The notes beneath the pieces were generated by a model. It saw only the letters and a list, made by a program, of their open reading frames with translations, was not told the DNA's origin and made no database searches. The translations under genes and the position numbers were made by a program. Positions 1 to 9,057 of a stretch of DNA of 64,000 nucleotides are shown piece by piece. Each line of letters starts with the position of its first letter. The stretch's first letter is position 1. The stretch is from Mycobacterium malmoense. GTDB lineage: Bacteria > Actinomycetota > Actinomycetes > Mycobacteriales > Mycobacteriaceae. The stretch spans positions 434,001-498,000 of the forward strand of contig NZ_CP080999.1 of NCBI RefSeq assembly GCF_019645855.1, given 5' to 3'.

Positions 1-609
1 CAGCTCGCGGTAGCGGGTCTCGATCTCCACACGTTGCGGTGCCGGCGTGGCGAAGTAGTGCTGTAGCGCGAGCCCGTTGCGCGCGGCGTACGCGATGCCG
101 GGCGCGCTCGTGGTGGCCAACAGCAGGTTGGGGTGGGGCAGCGTGCGCTGGCGCGGTTGAACGTCCGTCGGGGGCCGCGTCCACGCGTCGAGCAGCCGCC
201 GGGCGCTAAAGTGCGGTTCCTCGTCCCATCGCGCGAAGTCGACGCCGAAGACCTCGTAGTCGCGCCGGTAGCCCCCGCGGCCGAGACCCAGCTCGAACCG
301 GCCGGCACTCAGTTGGTCCAGCAAAGCGGCGCGCTCGGCCAGCTCGATCGGGTGGCATAGCGGTGACAAGACGACGGCGGTGCCGACCCGTATGCGGCGT
401 GTGCGGCCCAGCAGGAACGCCGCGGTGGTCAGCGCGCTGGGATTGATCCCGAAGCGAATGAAATGGTGCTCGGTGACCCATAGGTCGGCGTAGCCGAGCT
501 GTTCGGCGGTGTCGGCCTGTTCGAGCGTCAGGCCGAAAATCGCCTCCGGGGTGGCGCCCAGCACCGCCCCCATGTTGAGGAGGACGCCGAATCGCGGCCG
601 CCGACGCAT
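1..609 (-). CDS. LLM-class flavin-dependent monooxygenase, N-terminal part (runs off window)
   Basis: I translated this frame by hand; it stays open for 203 codons from an ATG at 609 to the window edge. It begins MRRRPRFGVLLNMGA and then shows the marks of bacterial luciferase-like F420/FMN monooxygenases: ADLWVTEHHF near residue 45, the strand IRVGTAVVLSPLCHP, and the phosphate-binding stretch RFELGLGRGGYRRDYEVFG near 107-125. The family oxidises or reduces small organic substrates using reduced flavin or F420; neither substrate nor cofactor can be told here. It diverges from the glycosyltransferase at 705, and a 16-bp near-palindrome lies just upstream of its start. The C-terminal part lies outside the window. 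Confidence 0.85.
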   Translation of the reverse strand, partial: MRRRPRFGVLLNMGAVLGATPEAIFGLTLEQADTAEQLGYADLWVTEHHFIRFGINPSALTTAAFLLGRTRRIRVGTAVVLSPLCHPIELAERAALLDQLSAGRFELGLGRGGYRRDYEVFGVDFARWDEEPHFSARRLLDAWTRPPTDVQPRQRTLPHPNLLLATTSAPGIAYAARNGLALQHYFATPAPQRVEIETRYREL

Positions 610-612
610 GAA

Positions 613-628
613 GTAAGGGTACCCTCAC
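613..628. promoter_or_regulatory. Near-perfect 16-bp palindrome upstream of the monooxygenase
   Basis: GTAAGGGTACCCTCAC is self-complementary at 14 of 16 positions and starts 4 bp before the ATG at 609. Its size and position suit an operator for a dimeric repressor such as a TetR protein. This is inference; no adjacent regulator is visible on this side of the window. Confidence 0.35.
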
Positions 629-704
629 TCAAGCTGGGGCGATCGGGTAGCCAGGCTCGCGCCGCTGTGCGGCGCGCATCGTCGCCAGGCTAAGCTACCG
701 ACCG

Positions 705-1886
705 ATGTGTGCCATAAAGCGTGAGCCCGGTCTACGTGCGGTATTGCTGCTGTGCTGGCGCGACACCGGGCACCCCCAGGGCGGCGGCAGCGAAACCTAC
801 TTGCAGCGCATCGGCGCGCAGCTGGCCGCGTCGGGGATAGCCGTCACGTTGCGCACGGCCCGCTATCCCGGAGCGCCACGACGCGACGTCATCGACGGCG
901 TGCGGATCAGCCGCGCGGGCGGGCACTACTCGGTGTACGTGTGGGCGTTGCTGGCGATGGCCTTAGCCCGGTTCGGGCTCGGACCGCTGCGGCGCGTGCG
1001 GCCCGACGTCGTCGTCGACAGCCAGAACGGCCTGCCGTTCCTGGCCCGGCTGGTGTACGGCCGACGGGTCGCGGTGCTGGTGCACCACTGCCACCACGAG
1101 CAGTGGCCGGTGGCCGGGCCGGTGCTCGGCCGGCTCGGCTGGTTTGTCGAGTCGAGGTTGTCGCCGCTAGTGAACCGCCGCGGCCAGTATGTGACGGTGT
1201 CGCTGCCGTCGGCGCGCGATCTGGTCGCGCTCGGCGTGGACGACGAGCGGATCGCGGTGGTGCGCAACGGCCTTGACGAGGCGCCGGCGCTGTCGATGTC
1301 CGGCCCGCGGTCGGCCGCGCCGCGGGTGGTGGTGCTCTCAAGGTTGGTGCCGCACAAGCAGATCGAGGACGCGCTGGAGGCGGTGGCGGTGCTCCGACGA
1401 CGGAATCCGGGGATGCCGGGCCTGCACCTCGACGTCGTCGGCGGCGGGTGGTGGCGCCAGCGGCTTGTCGACCACGCGCACCGGCTGGGCATTTCCGACG
1501 CGGTGACCTTCCACGGCCATGTCGACGACATGACCAAACACCATGTGCTGCAAAGCTCCTGGGTGCACGTGCTGCCGTCGCGCAAGGAGGGCTGGGGCCT
1601 GGCGGTCGTCGAGGCGGCGCAGCACCGGGTGCCCACCATCGGCTACCGATCCTCGGGCGGCCTGTCCGACTCGATCGTCGACGGCGTGACCGGGATCTTG
1701 GTGGACGATCGCGCCGAGCTGGTGGACCGCCTCGAGGAACTGCTCACCGATCCGGTGCTGCGCGACCAGCTCGGCACCAAGGCACAGATGCGCAGCGGCG
1801 AGTTCTCCTGGCGCCAAAGCGCCGAGGCGATGCGCGGTGTGTTGGAGGCGGTGCACGCCGGCCGCCTGGTCAGCGGCGTGGTGTAG
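705..1886 (+). CDS. GT4-type glycosyltransferase (Rv0225 ortholog)
   Basis: This is a 393-residue GT-B glycosyltransferase. The N-terminal acceptor domain carries GGGSETYLQRIG (about residue 26) and HHCHHEQWP (about 127). The C-terminal donor domain carries SRLVPHKQIEDALEA and the nucleotide-sugar motif EGWGLAVVEAA, followed by GLSDSIVDGVTGILV, where the GT4 E-x7-E pair lies. No signal peptide or membrane span is seen, so it should work at the cytosolic face of the membrane. Its place beside Rv0226c-Rv0228 orthologs suggests a role in envelope glycoconjugate assembly; donor and acceptor are unknown. The 3' end overlaps the convergent gene by 17 bp. The ATG at 705 keeps the conserved start MCAIKREPGL. 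Confidence 0.9.
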   Translation: MCAIKREPGLRAVLLLCWRDTGHPQGGGSETYLQRIGAQLAASGIAVTLRTARYPGAPRRDVIDGVRISRAGGHYSVYVWALLAMALARFGLGPLRRVRPDVVVDSQNGLPFLARLVYGRRVAVLVHHCHHEQWPVAGPVLGRLGWFVESRLSPLVNRRGQYVTVSLPSARDLVALGVDDERIAVVRNGLDEAPALSMSGPRSAAPRVVVLSRLVPHKQIEDALEAVAVLRRRNPGMPGLHLDVVGGGWWRQRLVDHAHRLGISDAVTFHGHVDDMTKHHVLQSSWVHVLPSRKEGWGLAVVEAAQHRVPTIGYRSSGGLSDSIVDGVTGILVDDRAELVDRLEELLTDPVLRDQLGTKAQMRSGEFSWRQSAEAMRGVLEAVHAGRLVSGVV

Positions 1887-3567
1887 CCAGGCGCCGCCAG
1901 ACGCAGGCCACCGCGCCCACGATCAGCATCGCCAGCCACGCCAGGTGCGCGACGACCGTCGCGGTGCGACGGGCGGAAGAGACGCCGCCGGTGTCGCCGC
2001 CGATCCGATAGAGCGCAAGCTCGTCGTCGCGGTAGACCGGTGTCAGCGCGTCGAGCGTGCGGGCGGCCGCGCCCATGTCACCGGCGCTGTCCGATTCGAC
2101 GACCAGCCACCCCACCCCGGCCGGGGCCAACGCAGAAGGATCGGGCCCGCCCAGAAGCAACTCCTGTACGGCCCGCGCGCGCTTGCCCTCCCCGGGGACG
2201 ACGACACAGGAGACGGCCAGGTCACCGGTGGCCAGCACGTCGGCGCGCACCCAGCGCGGCAGCGGATCCAGCACCGGCACCGGGCCGGACCAGGAGAACC
2301 GCCGCATGGTGCCGGCGGGCAACACCGCGACGGTCCGCGGATCGGCGTTGATCGTCGCCGCCACCGCGGCCCACGCGGGCGGGTAGCGCACCGGCTCAAC
2401 CCTGCCCCACACACCCCAGGCCAGGTCGGGCAGCGCCAGGATCAGCGCGAGGCAGCAGACCGGCGCCGTCACCCCGGGCCGCAACCACCGTCGCAGCGTC
2501 ACCACGGCGCCGGCGCCCGCCAGTGTGTAGCCCGGCACCGCCAGCGCCACCCACTTCTGCCCGTCGCGCAGCACCCCGAGGCCGGGCGCGGCGTCGATCA
2601 CCGCCCGCAGCACGTGCAGGCCCGGGCCGGTGGCCAGCGCCGCCGGCACCAGCACCGACACCGCGGCCAGCGCCAGCAGCGGCACCGCGGCCGGACGGCG
2701 CGCCGCCGTCGGTAACCCGGCCACCACCACACCCAGCAACACCACGGCCGACACCACCGCGAAAAGCGTTGTCCGCGAAGCCGGTACGGCATCGCCGTTC
2801 CAGATTCCGCCGAGGCTGGCCAGGCTGACGAGCGTGCCCAGACCCGGCTCGGCGCGCGGGGCGAATGCGGTCACCCCGAGCGCGCTTGCCGGCGTGTGGG
2901 CGGTCAACGACGCGCCCATCACCGTCGCGGTCAGCCAGGGCAGCGCCGCCACCAGCGCGGCACCCAACGCCGCCGCGGCACACAGCCAGCGCGGCCTAAA
3001 CCCGCCGGGGCCCTCAACCGGGGCAGCCACACAGACGAGCGCCACCGTCGCGGCCAGCAGCAGGCCGGTCGGCGTCAGCCCGGCCAACGCGATCCAGAAC
3101 GCCAGGGCGAAAAACCCGCCGCCGTCCCCCGATCGCAGCGCCAGCATCGCCGTCGCGATCCACGGCAGGCAGCCGTAGCCCACCAGCAGGCTCCAATGAC
3201 CCTGCAAAAGCCGTTCGGCGACAAAGGGATTCCAGATCGCCAGCGTGATCGCGACGAACTGGCCCGCCGAGCCCGCGCAGGGCAGCGCCGCCCCGACCAG
3301 TCGGGCCGCACCCCACCCCGCGAGCCACAGGCCCGCGACGAGCAGCGCCTTCACCACGATGCCGCCGTCAACCAGGTGCGAGGCCAGCGCCACCGCGAAG
3401 TCTTGTGGCGTCGCCCGCGGCGCCGCCGCCAACCCCAGCGCGCTATCGGAAAGATACGACCGCGGCGTCGACACCGCGTCGCGCAGCAGCAGGTAACCCG
3501 GCTGCAGCAGCGGACCGACCACCAGCAGCGCCAAGGCCAGTGCGTATAGCGGACGGGCCCAACGCAC
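1870..3567 (-). CDS. Polytopic membrane protein (Rv0226c ortholog)
   Basis: A 565-residue, strongly hydrophobic protein with about ten or more membrane segments, starting with ALALALLVVGPLL at residues 9-21 after a GTG start. Arg- and Asp-containing loops (for example PRSYLSDSALGL) and a large extracytoplasmic stretch in the C-terminal half (PRWVRADVLATGDL...) give it the general look of a GT-C-like or transport-associated envelope protein, but I see no diagnostic catalytic motif. It follows the PgfA-like gene by 21 bp on the same strand, so they are probably co-transcribed. Its last bases overlap the convergent glycosyltransferase gene. In M. tuberculosis this locus keeps the same order. Confidence 0.85.
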   Translation of the reverse strand: MRWARPLYALALALLVVGPLLQPGYLLLRDAVSTPRSYLSDSALGLAAAPRATPQDFAVALASHLVDGGIVVKALLVAGLWLAGWGAARLVGAALPCAGSAGQFVAITLAIWNPFVAERLLQGHWSLLVGYGCLPWIATAMLALRSGDGGGFFALAFWIALAGLTPTGLLLAATVALVCVAAPVEGPGGFRPRWLCAAAALGAALVAALPWLTATVMGASLTAHTPASALGVTAFAPRAEPGLGTLVSLASLGGIWNGDAVPASRTTLFAVVSAVVLLGVVVAGLPTAARRPAAVPLLALAAVSVLVPAALATGPGLHVLRAVIDAAPGLGVLRDGQKWVALAVPGYTLAGAGAVVTLRRWLRPGVTAPVCCLALILALPDLAWGVWGRVEPVRYPPAWAAVAATINADPRTVAVLPAGTMRRFSWSGPVPVLDPLPRWVRADVLATGDLAVSCVVVPGEGKRARAVQELLLGGPDPSALAPAGVGWLVVESDSAGDMGAAARTLDALTPVYRDDELALYRIGGDTGGVSSARRTATVVAHLAWLAMLIVGAVACVWRRLATPRR

Positions 3568-3588
3568 GGTTAGCGCATCCGAGCGGGG

Positions 3589-4899
3589 CTAGTCGCGTTC
3601 GGGCGGGCCGGGGGACTCCGAGGGTCCCGCGTCGGGCGGCCCGGAATCGCCCGAGCCCGAGCCTGAGCCCGAGTCCGAGCCGGCGGTCGGCGGATCCGAG
3701 CCGGGCGGGTCCGGGTCCTGACGAGGAAGGGGGCGCTGCGTGGGTAGCTTCTCGGTCTCGGCTTCGGCGCCGGGCACCGGTTCTTCGAGCCCGCCGCGGC
3801 CGACGAACTCCTCGCCGCGGTCCAGGCCGGGGTCGGTCAGCGCGCTCTCGGTCCGCAGGCTGAACGAGGCGAGAATTCCGCCGCCGATCAGCGCGATCAG
3901 GCCGACCGCGGTGAAGGTGATCGGCAGCACCCGCGACCACAGCGCCAGCCGGTCGCGCTCATCGCGGGCGGAGTTGACCTGGGACTCGACGGTGTCCTCG
4001 TTCGAGGTCACCTTGTAATCGACCAGCGTCACCTCGGGCTTGAGCGGATCGCGGGCGAAGTAGTGGTTGGCGTGCTCGGTCTCCTTGACGATGGTGCCCG
4101 ACACCGGGTCCACCCAAAACGTCCGCTGCGCCGCGTAGTAGCGGGTCATCGTGACCTGCTCGCCCGGATCGCCGGGCACGCCCCACATCGCCGCGGACGC
4201 GGTGACCTTGCCGTCCTCGTTGCCGGGGTACAGCGACGGGTACACGACGGGCGCCGCCAGCTTGCCGTCGGGGTTGTAGCCGACGTTCTGCGTGAAGCGA
4301 TAGGTGGTCAGGCCGTTGACGTCTTCCTGGCTGTCATAGTTGACGTCGAACGGCTTCTGCGCGATCGCATCGAAGTAGGGGTAGGTCTTCTTCTCGGTGT
4401 GGAACGGGAACCGGTAGGACAGCCCGTCGTGGCGCAGCGGGATCGCGGTGGGCGGGTTCTCGTCGCCGAAGGCGCGCGGCTTCTGCACCGAGCCGCCGGT
4501 GTGGGTGTCGTCGGAGACGGCCATCGCCGTCTTGCGGTTGAGGGTGACGGTGTCGACGATCGCCAGGAGCAGCCCGCCGTCCTTTTGCTTGTCGGTGCGC
4601 CGGACCGACGTGCCGGCCTGCAGCGTGACGACGTCGGCGTTGGCGGGCGACTCGACGGTGATCTGCTGCTGGGACACCAGCGGCACGTTCTGGTTGATGA
4701 CGATGTGGTCGGTGGCCAACGACGCCGAATCGAGCGCGGTTCCGGTGCCGTCGCTGACCAACGTCGTGTCGATGTCGAGCGGGATCTTGGTGATCCTGCT
4801 GCTGGTATACGTCGAGAGCAACAGCGCGGCGATCAGCAGGGCGGCTCCGAGTCCGATGATCCCGCATGCTGCGAATCGCAACATGACTGCTCGGTTCAC
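3589..4899 (-). CDS. DUF3068 / PorA-family membrane protein, PgfA-like (Rv0227c ortholog)
   Basis: A 436-residue protein with one N-terminal membrane segment (about 11-30, IIGLGAALLIAALLLSTYT), a large extracytoplasmic domain and a second membrane segment near 330-350 (LPITFTAVGLIALIGGGILAS). The last 60 or so residues are a low-complexity Pro/Asp/Gly/Ser tail with GSGSGSG repeats. The M. smegmatis ortholog has been described as PgfA, a polar-growth factor linked to MmpL3 and trehalose monomycolate transport; that function is carried over by homology. The GTG start at 4899 has an AGGAGGG about 8 bp upstream. It leads a two-gene unit with the Rv0226c ortholog. Confidence 0.88.
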   Translation of the reverse strand: MNRAVMLRFAACGIIGLGAALLIAALLLSTYTSSRITKIPLDIDTTLVSDGTGTALDSASLATDHIVINQNVPLVSQQQITVESPANADVVTLQAGTSVRRTDKQKDGGLLLAIVDTVTLNRKTAMAVSDDTHTGGSVQKPRAFGDENPPTAIPLRHDGLSYRFPFHTEKKTYPYFDAIAQKPFDVNYDSQEDVNGLTTYRFTQNVGYNPDGKLAAPVVYPSLYPGNEDGKVTASAAMWGVPGDPGEQVTMTRYYAAQRTFWVDPVSGTIVKETEHANHYFARDPLKPEVTLVDYKVTSNEDTVESQVNSARDERDRLALWSRVLPITFTAVGLIALIGGGILASFSLRTESALTDPGLDRGEEFVGRGGLEEPVPGAEAETEKLPTQRPLPRQDPDPPGSDPPTAGSDSGSGSGSGDSGPPDAGPSESPGPPERD

Positions 4900-5071
4900 G
4901 TCGCTGTGCCCTCCTAGTGGTCTTTTGCCTCGTCGGCCACGAACCGCTCCGACCCGACCAAGCGGGGTGGCAAACCCGTTCGACCCTAACAGCAGAATTT
5001 AAGGCCTCGGCTTACCGACCCATTGCCGCCTCGCCCGGTGGTTTCGATGTGCCCGATTCGCCCGGCACACT

Positions 5072-6241
5072 GTGATGGTGACCGATGGCCAGCAGGTGGG
5101 AGGCGTCCGCAGCTTCCTGCCCGCCGTGGAGGGCATGCGCGCGTGCGCGGCCATGGGCGTGGTCGTCACGCACGTCGCCTTCCAGACGGGACACTCCAGC
5201 GGCGTCGCCGGCCGGCTGTTCGGCCGCTTCGACCTTGCCGTGGCGGTGTTCTTCGCGTTGTCGGGATTCCTGTTGTGGCGCGGGCACGCGGGGGCGGCAC
5301 GGGATCTGGGCTCGCGACCACGCACGGGCCACTACCTGCGGTCGAGGGTTGTCCGCATCATGCCGGCCTACGTGGTGGCGGTCGTGGTGATCCTGTCGTT
5401 GCTGCCCGACGCGGATCACGCCAGCCCGACGGTGTGGTTGGCCAACCTCACACTCGCCCAGATCTACGTGCCGCTGACCCTGACCGGCGGCCTGACCCAG
5501 ATGTGGAGCCTGTCCGTCGAGGTCAGCTTCTACCTGGCCTTGCCGATCCTGGCGTTGCTGGCCCGGCGTCTCCCGGTCCGGGCGCGGGTGCCGGCGATCG
5601 CCGCGCTGGCCGCCCTCAGCTGGGCCTGGGGCTGGGTGCCGGTGCACGCCGGATCCGGCCTCAACCCGCTGAACTGGCCGCCGGCCTTTTTCTCCTGGTT
5701 CGCCGCCGGCATGTTGCTGGCCGAGTGGGCCTACAGCGGGATCGGGTTGCCGCACCGGTGGGCGCGACGGCGCGTGCCGATGGCCGTCGTCGCGGTGCTG
5801 GCCTACCTGGTGGCGGCGTCGCCGCTGGCGGGTCCCGAGGGCCTGGTTCCCGGCACGGCCGCACAGTTCGCGGTGAAGACGGCGATGGGCGCGCTGGTGG
5901 CGTTCGCGCTGGTGGCCCCGCTGGTGCTGGACCGGCCGGACACCCCGCACCGGCTGCTGGGCACCGTCGGCATGGTGACCCTGGGGCGTTGGTCCTATGG
6001 GTTGTTCGTGTGGCACCTGGCCGCGTTGGCGATGGTGTTCCCGGTGCTCGGGACGTTCCCGTTCACCGGCCGGATGCCTTCGGTGCTGGTGTTGACGCTG
6101 ATCTTTGGTTGGGCGATCGCGGCGGTCAGCTATGGGCTGGTCGAGTCGCCCTGCCGGGAAGCGCTGCGGCGTTGGGAGAAGCGCGAGAAGCCGGCTGACG
6201 CACGGGTCATAGACGCTGAGGCGGACGCGATCGCGCCATGA
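5072..6241 (+). CDS. Acyltransferase-3 family membrane protein (Rv0228 ortholog, TmaT-like)
   Basis: A 389-residue integral membrane O-acyltransferase of the AT3/OafA family with about ten hydrophobic segments. The N-terminal motif FLPAVEGMRACAAMGVVVTHV (about 14-34) contains the conserved R and catalytic-type H, and FFALSGFLLWR (about 60-70) is the usual second motif. The orthologous locus has been tied to acetylation of trehalose monomycolate before MmpL-mediated transport, in keeping with the PgfA-like neighbour on the other strand. The start is GTG 5072 or ATG 5075. The 3' end overlaps the convergent ligase pseudogene by 35 bp. Confidence 0.88.
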   Translation: MMVTDGQQVGGVRSFLPAVEGMRACAAMGVVVTHVAFQTGHSSGVAGRLFGRFDLAVAVFFALSGFLLWRGHAGAARDLGSRPRTGHYLRSRVVRIMPAYVVAVVVILSLLPDADHASPTVWLANLTLAQIYVPLTLTGGLTQMWSLSVEVSFYLALPILALLARRLPVRARVPAIAALAALSWAWGWVPVHAGSGLNPLNWPPAFFSWFAAGMLLAEWAYSGIGLPHRWARRRVPMAVVAVLAYLVAASPLAGPEGLVPGTAAQFAVKTAMGALVAFALVAPLVLDRPDTPHRLLGTVGMVTLGRWSYGLFVWHLAALAMVFPVLGTFPFTGRMPSVLVLTLIFGWAIAAVSYGLVESPCREALRRWEKREKPADARVIDAEADAIAP

Positions 6242-7693
6242 TGTCGGCGCGGACCGCCGACCGCCGGGCCTTGCCGGCGTCGTCCCGCAGCGGAGCGTCG
6301 ACGAATTCTATGAAGCTGGGGGTGGGCGGCACCTTGTATGACGAAATTCGTTCGCGCAGAAAGTCTTTCACGCCATCGGCATCCAGTGTGGACCCGTCGG
6401 CGGCGTGCACCACGGCGTAGGGCACCTGGCCGAGGTCCTCGTGGGGTATGCCGACCACCAGGCAGGACAACACATCCGGGTGCGCCGACAGGGCGTTCTC
6501 GATCTCGGCGGGGTAGACGTTGCGGCCGCCGACGGTGAACATGTCCACCCGGCGATCCGATAGATACAGGAACCCGTCTTTGTCGAAATAGCCCAGATCG
6601 CCCGCGAGTCCCAGCCGTCTCGGCTCTTCGCGGTGGCACCGACGTACCGGTAGGTGGGCGCGCTGCCCGGGGCGGGCCGCATATAGATTTCGCCGACCTC
6701 GCTCGGCGGGCAGGGATTGCCGTCGTCGTCGAGCACCTTCATCTCCCCGGCGACCACCACGCCGACCGAGCCGCGGTGGGCCAGCCACTGGTCGCCGCGG
6801 ATGAAGGTGAGCGCCTGTAATTCGGTGCCGCCGTAGAGTTCCCACACGACCTCGGGACCCAACAGGTCGATCCACGCCTGCTTGATGGCCGGCGGGCACG
6901 GCGCCCCCATGTGCCAGAACCGTCGGATCGAGGAGAGGTCGTAGGCTTCCGGGTCGGCGTGGTACGCCGGCAGCGCCCGCTGCATGATCGTCGGCACGGT
7001 CGTCAGGAACGTGACGCGATGGTCGGTGATCAGCCGGAGGAACCGCTGCGGGTCGAACCGGCTCATCAGCACCAGGTGATGGCGCATCAGCAGCGCGATC
7101 GTCGCGGTGGTGAAGCCGGTGTTGTGGGATAGCGGAATCGGCACCAGGGTGGTGTCGCCCTCCTGCGCGCCGAGTGGATAGCCGATGGCGGCCGGTATCC
7201 GGCTGTCACCGCCGGATTCGATCAGCTTGGGCCGGCCGGTGCTGCCGCCCGAGCCCATCGCCTTCCACACCGGCGATACCGCTTCCGGTAGCGCCGCGTC
7301 GGACAACGCCGGGTCGGGACTGAAACCTGCTGGCACGCTTGGTATTTCGGGGCGATCTCCTCGATGCCCCACCAGCAAGGCGGGCCGCCGCAAGTCCAGC
7401 AGGCCCCGCAACTCCGCGGCCGGCAACCGCGCGGACAGCGCCTGGGGCACCGCGCCCAGCTTCCAGCACGCCACCGCGGCCTGAATCCACTCGAGGGAGT
7501 TGGGCAGCACCATGGTCACGTAGTCGCCGACGCCGACGCCGCGCTCGGCGTAGGCCCGCGCCAACCGGTTCGTCGACCGGTCGAGCTCGGCGCGGGTGAG
7601 GGTCAGCCCATCGCAGGTGACGGCCGGCTCGTCGGGAGCGAGTTCGGCCAGCTGTGAAATCTGGGTGCCGATCGGCGGGACCGGCTCGGTCAT
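6207..7693 (-). pseudogene. Acyl-CoA synthetase / adenylate-forming ligase, frameshifted
   Basis: This is an ANL-superfamily ligase split between two frames. The N-terminal part starts at ATG 7693 (MTEPVPPIGTQ) and carries the AMP-binding motifs GSGGSTGRPKLI and ELYGGTEL. The C-terminal part, in another frame, carries GDLGYFDKDGFLYLSDRR, the hinge DRRVDMF and the A10 lysine context RDDAGKARRS, ending at 6207. One missing base at about 6600-6612, near DGWDS/GDLGYF, accounts for the split. Restoring it gives about 495 residues, normal for the family. The ATG overlaps the stop codon of php (ATGA), so it was translated downstream of php. Either the lesion is real or it is an assembly error; no other damage is visible. 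Confidence 0.85.
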
Positions 7694-8670
7694 TCGTAGG
7701 CGCCCGTCTGCTCGAAGATGCGGCGCGGGTTGTCGACCAGCATCGTGTGCAGCTGCTCGTCGGTGACGCCGCGCTGCTTGAGCGCGGGGATCACGTCGTT
7801 GTGGATGTGCAGGTAATGCCAATTCGGCATGACGACCGGCACCAGCTCTTCGGGAAGCGCGTCGAAGTAGCAGTTGGCGTCGTGCGACAGCACCATCTTG
7901 TCGGCGTACCCGCGCTCGCACATCTGCGCGACGACGTTCACCCGGTCCTCGAACGGGGAGATCACGTCGATGCCGAATCGGTCCATCCCGAGGTAGGAGC
8001 CGGCGGCGATGAGCTCTTCGAGGTAGCCGACGTCGGTGCTGTCGCCGGAATGGCCGATGATCACCCGGCTCAGGTCGACGCCTTCCTCTTCGAAGATGCG
8101 CTGCTGCTCCAGTCCGCGCCGCAGCCCCGCGTGGGTGTGCGTCGAGATCGGCACCCCGGTGCGTTTGTGCGCCTGCGCGACCGCGCGCAACACCCGCTCG
8201 ACGCCGGGGGTGATGCCCGGTGCGTCGGTGGCGCACTTGAGGATCCCGGCCTTGATGCCGGTGTCGGCGATGCCCTGCTCGATGTCGCGGACGAACATGT
8301 CGGTCATGATCTCCGGCCCGCCTAGCTCCCCGCCCGGGCCGAGGTAGTGGAAGTAGAACGGCACGTCGTTGTAGGTGTAAAGTCCCGTCGCCACAACGAT
8401 ATTCAGCTCGGTGGCCGCAGCGACGCGCGCGATGCGCGGAATGTAGCGGCCCAGCCCGATCACCGTGAGGTCGACGATGGTGTCCACGCCGCGGGCCTTC
8501 AGCTCGCCCAGCCGGGTGATGGCGTCGGCCACCCGCTTTTCCTCGTCGCCCCAGGCTTCGGGGTAATTCTGGGCGATCTCGGTAGTCATGATGAAGACGT
8601 GCTCGTGCATGAGCGTCACGCCGAGATCGGCGGTGTCGATGGTTCCGCGAGCGGTATTTACTTCTGACAC
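7690..8670 (-). CDS. php: Phosphotriesterase-like lactonase (Rv0230c ortholog)
   Basis: An amidohydrolase-fold binuclear metal hydrolase of 326 residues, the same length as the M. tuberculosis protein. I chose GTG 8670 (VSEVNTARG); a longer frame to 8880 adds a non-conserved leader. Metal ligands are visible in order: MHEHVF near residue 25, the carbamylated lysine in AGILKCATD, STHTHAG, GHSGDS and LSHDANC. Enzymes of this group (PPH) mainly open acyl-homoserine and other lactones and have weak paraoxonase activity. The stop codon overlaps the start of the ligase gene, which suggests a joint role on a lactone or hydroxy-acid that is opened and then CoA-activated. Confidence 0.93.
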   Translation of the reverse strand: MSEVNTARGTIDTADLGVTLMHEHVFIMTTEIAQNYPEAWGDEEKRVADAITRLGELKARGVDTIVDLTVIGLGRYIPRIARVAAATELNIVVATGLYTYNDVPFYFHYLGPGGELGGPEIMTDMFVRDIEQGIADTGIKAGILKCATDAPGITPGVERVLRAVAQAHKRTGVPISTHTHAGLRRGLEQQRIFEEEGVDLSRVIIGHSGDSTDVGYLEELIAAGSYLGMDRFGIDVISPFEDRVNVVAQMCERGYADKMVLSHDANCYFDALPEELVPVVMPNWHYLHIHNDVIPALKQRGVTDEQLHTMLVDNPRRIFEQTGAYE

Positions 8671-9057
8671 GTGTCTGATGCTAGGTCGCGTCAGCGCCTG
8701 ACCAACAGTGCCTCTTCCTGTGTCGAGATCGACGCTGGCGTGCGGTCTACCCGGCGCTTTCCCGCGCTCGGTGGACAACAGGTCGGCGACGAGCAACGCA
8801 ACAATGGTCACACTCAGACCGGCCGCACCGTTGGTTACCCGCGTGGGGTCATGATGTTTTCTGAAAATTTGGTATCGCACGCGCCGTCACGTCGGTGATT
8901 CGTCGTGGAGAAGTTCGACGGTGCTGGTGTGGCCGCAGGACGGATTCGCCGGCTGACCAACGGTGCCGTTTCTCTGGGTCCGTCCCAGCGGCCGCGCCAG
9001 TGCAGTACCGTCAGCCTCGTCTTTATCGACGTCTCTTTAGGCCCCTGGGAGTCCGCC
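8671..9057. other. 387-bp divergent intergenic region, php / fadE4
   Basis: No convincing gene is seen. The region must hold promoters for php (minus strand) and fadE4 (plus strand). It contains a small inverted repeat TTTTCTGAAAA at 8857-8867. Open frames across it (8671-8898; 8905 into fadE4) lack conserved protein features and look like chance frames of high-GC DNA. Confidence 0.5.

Noticed and set aside
8671..9057. Frames upstream of php and fadE4 that would extend both proteins
   Set aside because: Conserved N-termini begin at 8670 and 9058, and the lengths then match the M. tuberculosis proteins; the extensions look like chance coding in GC-rich DNA.
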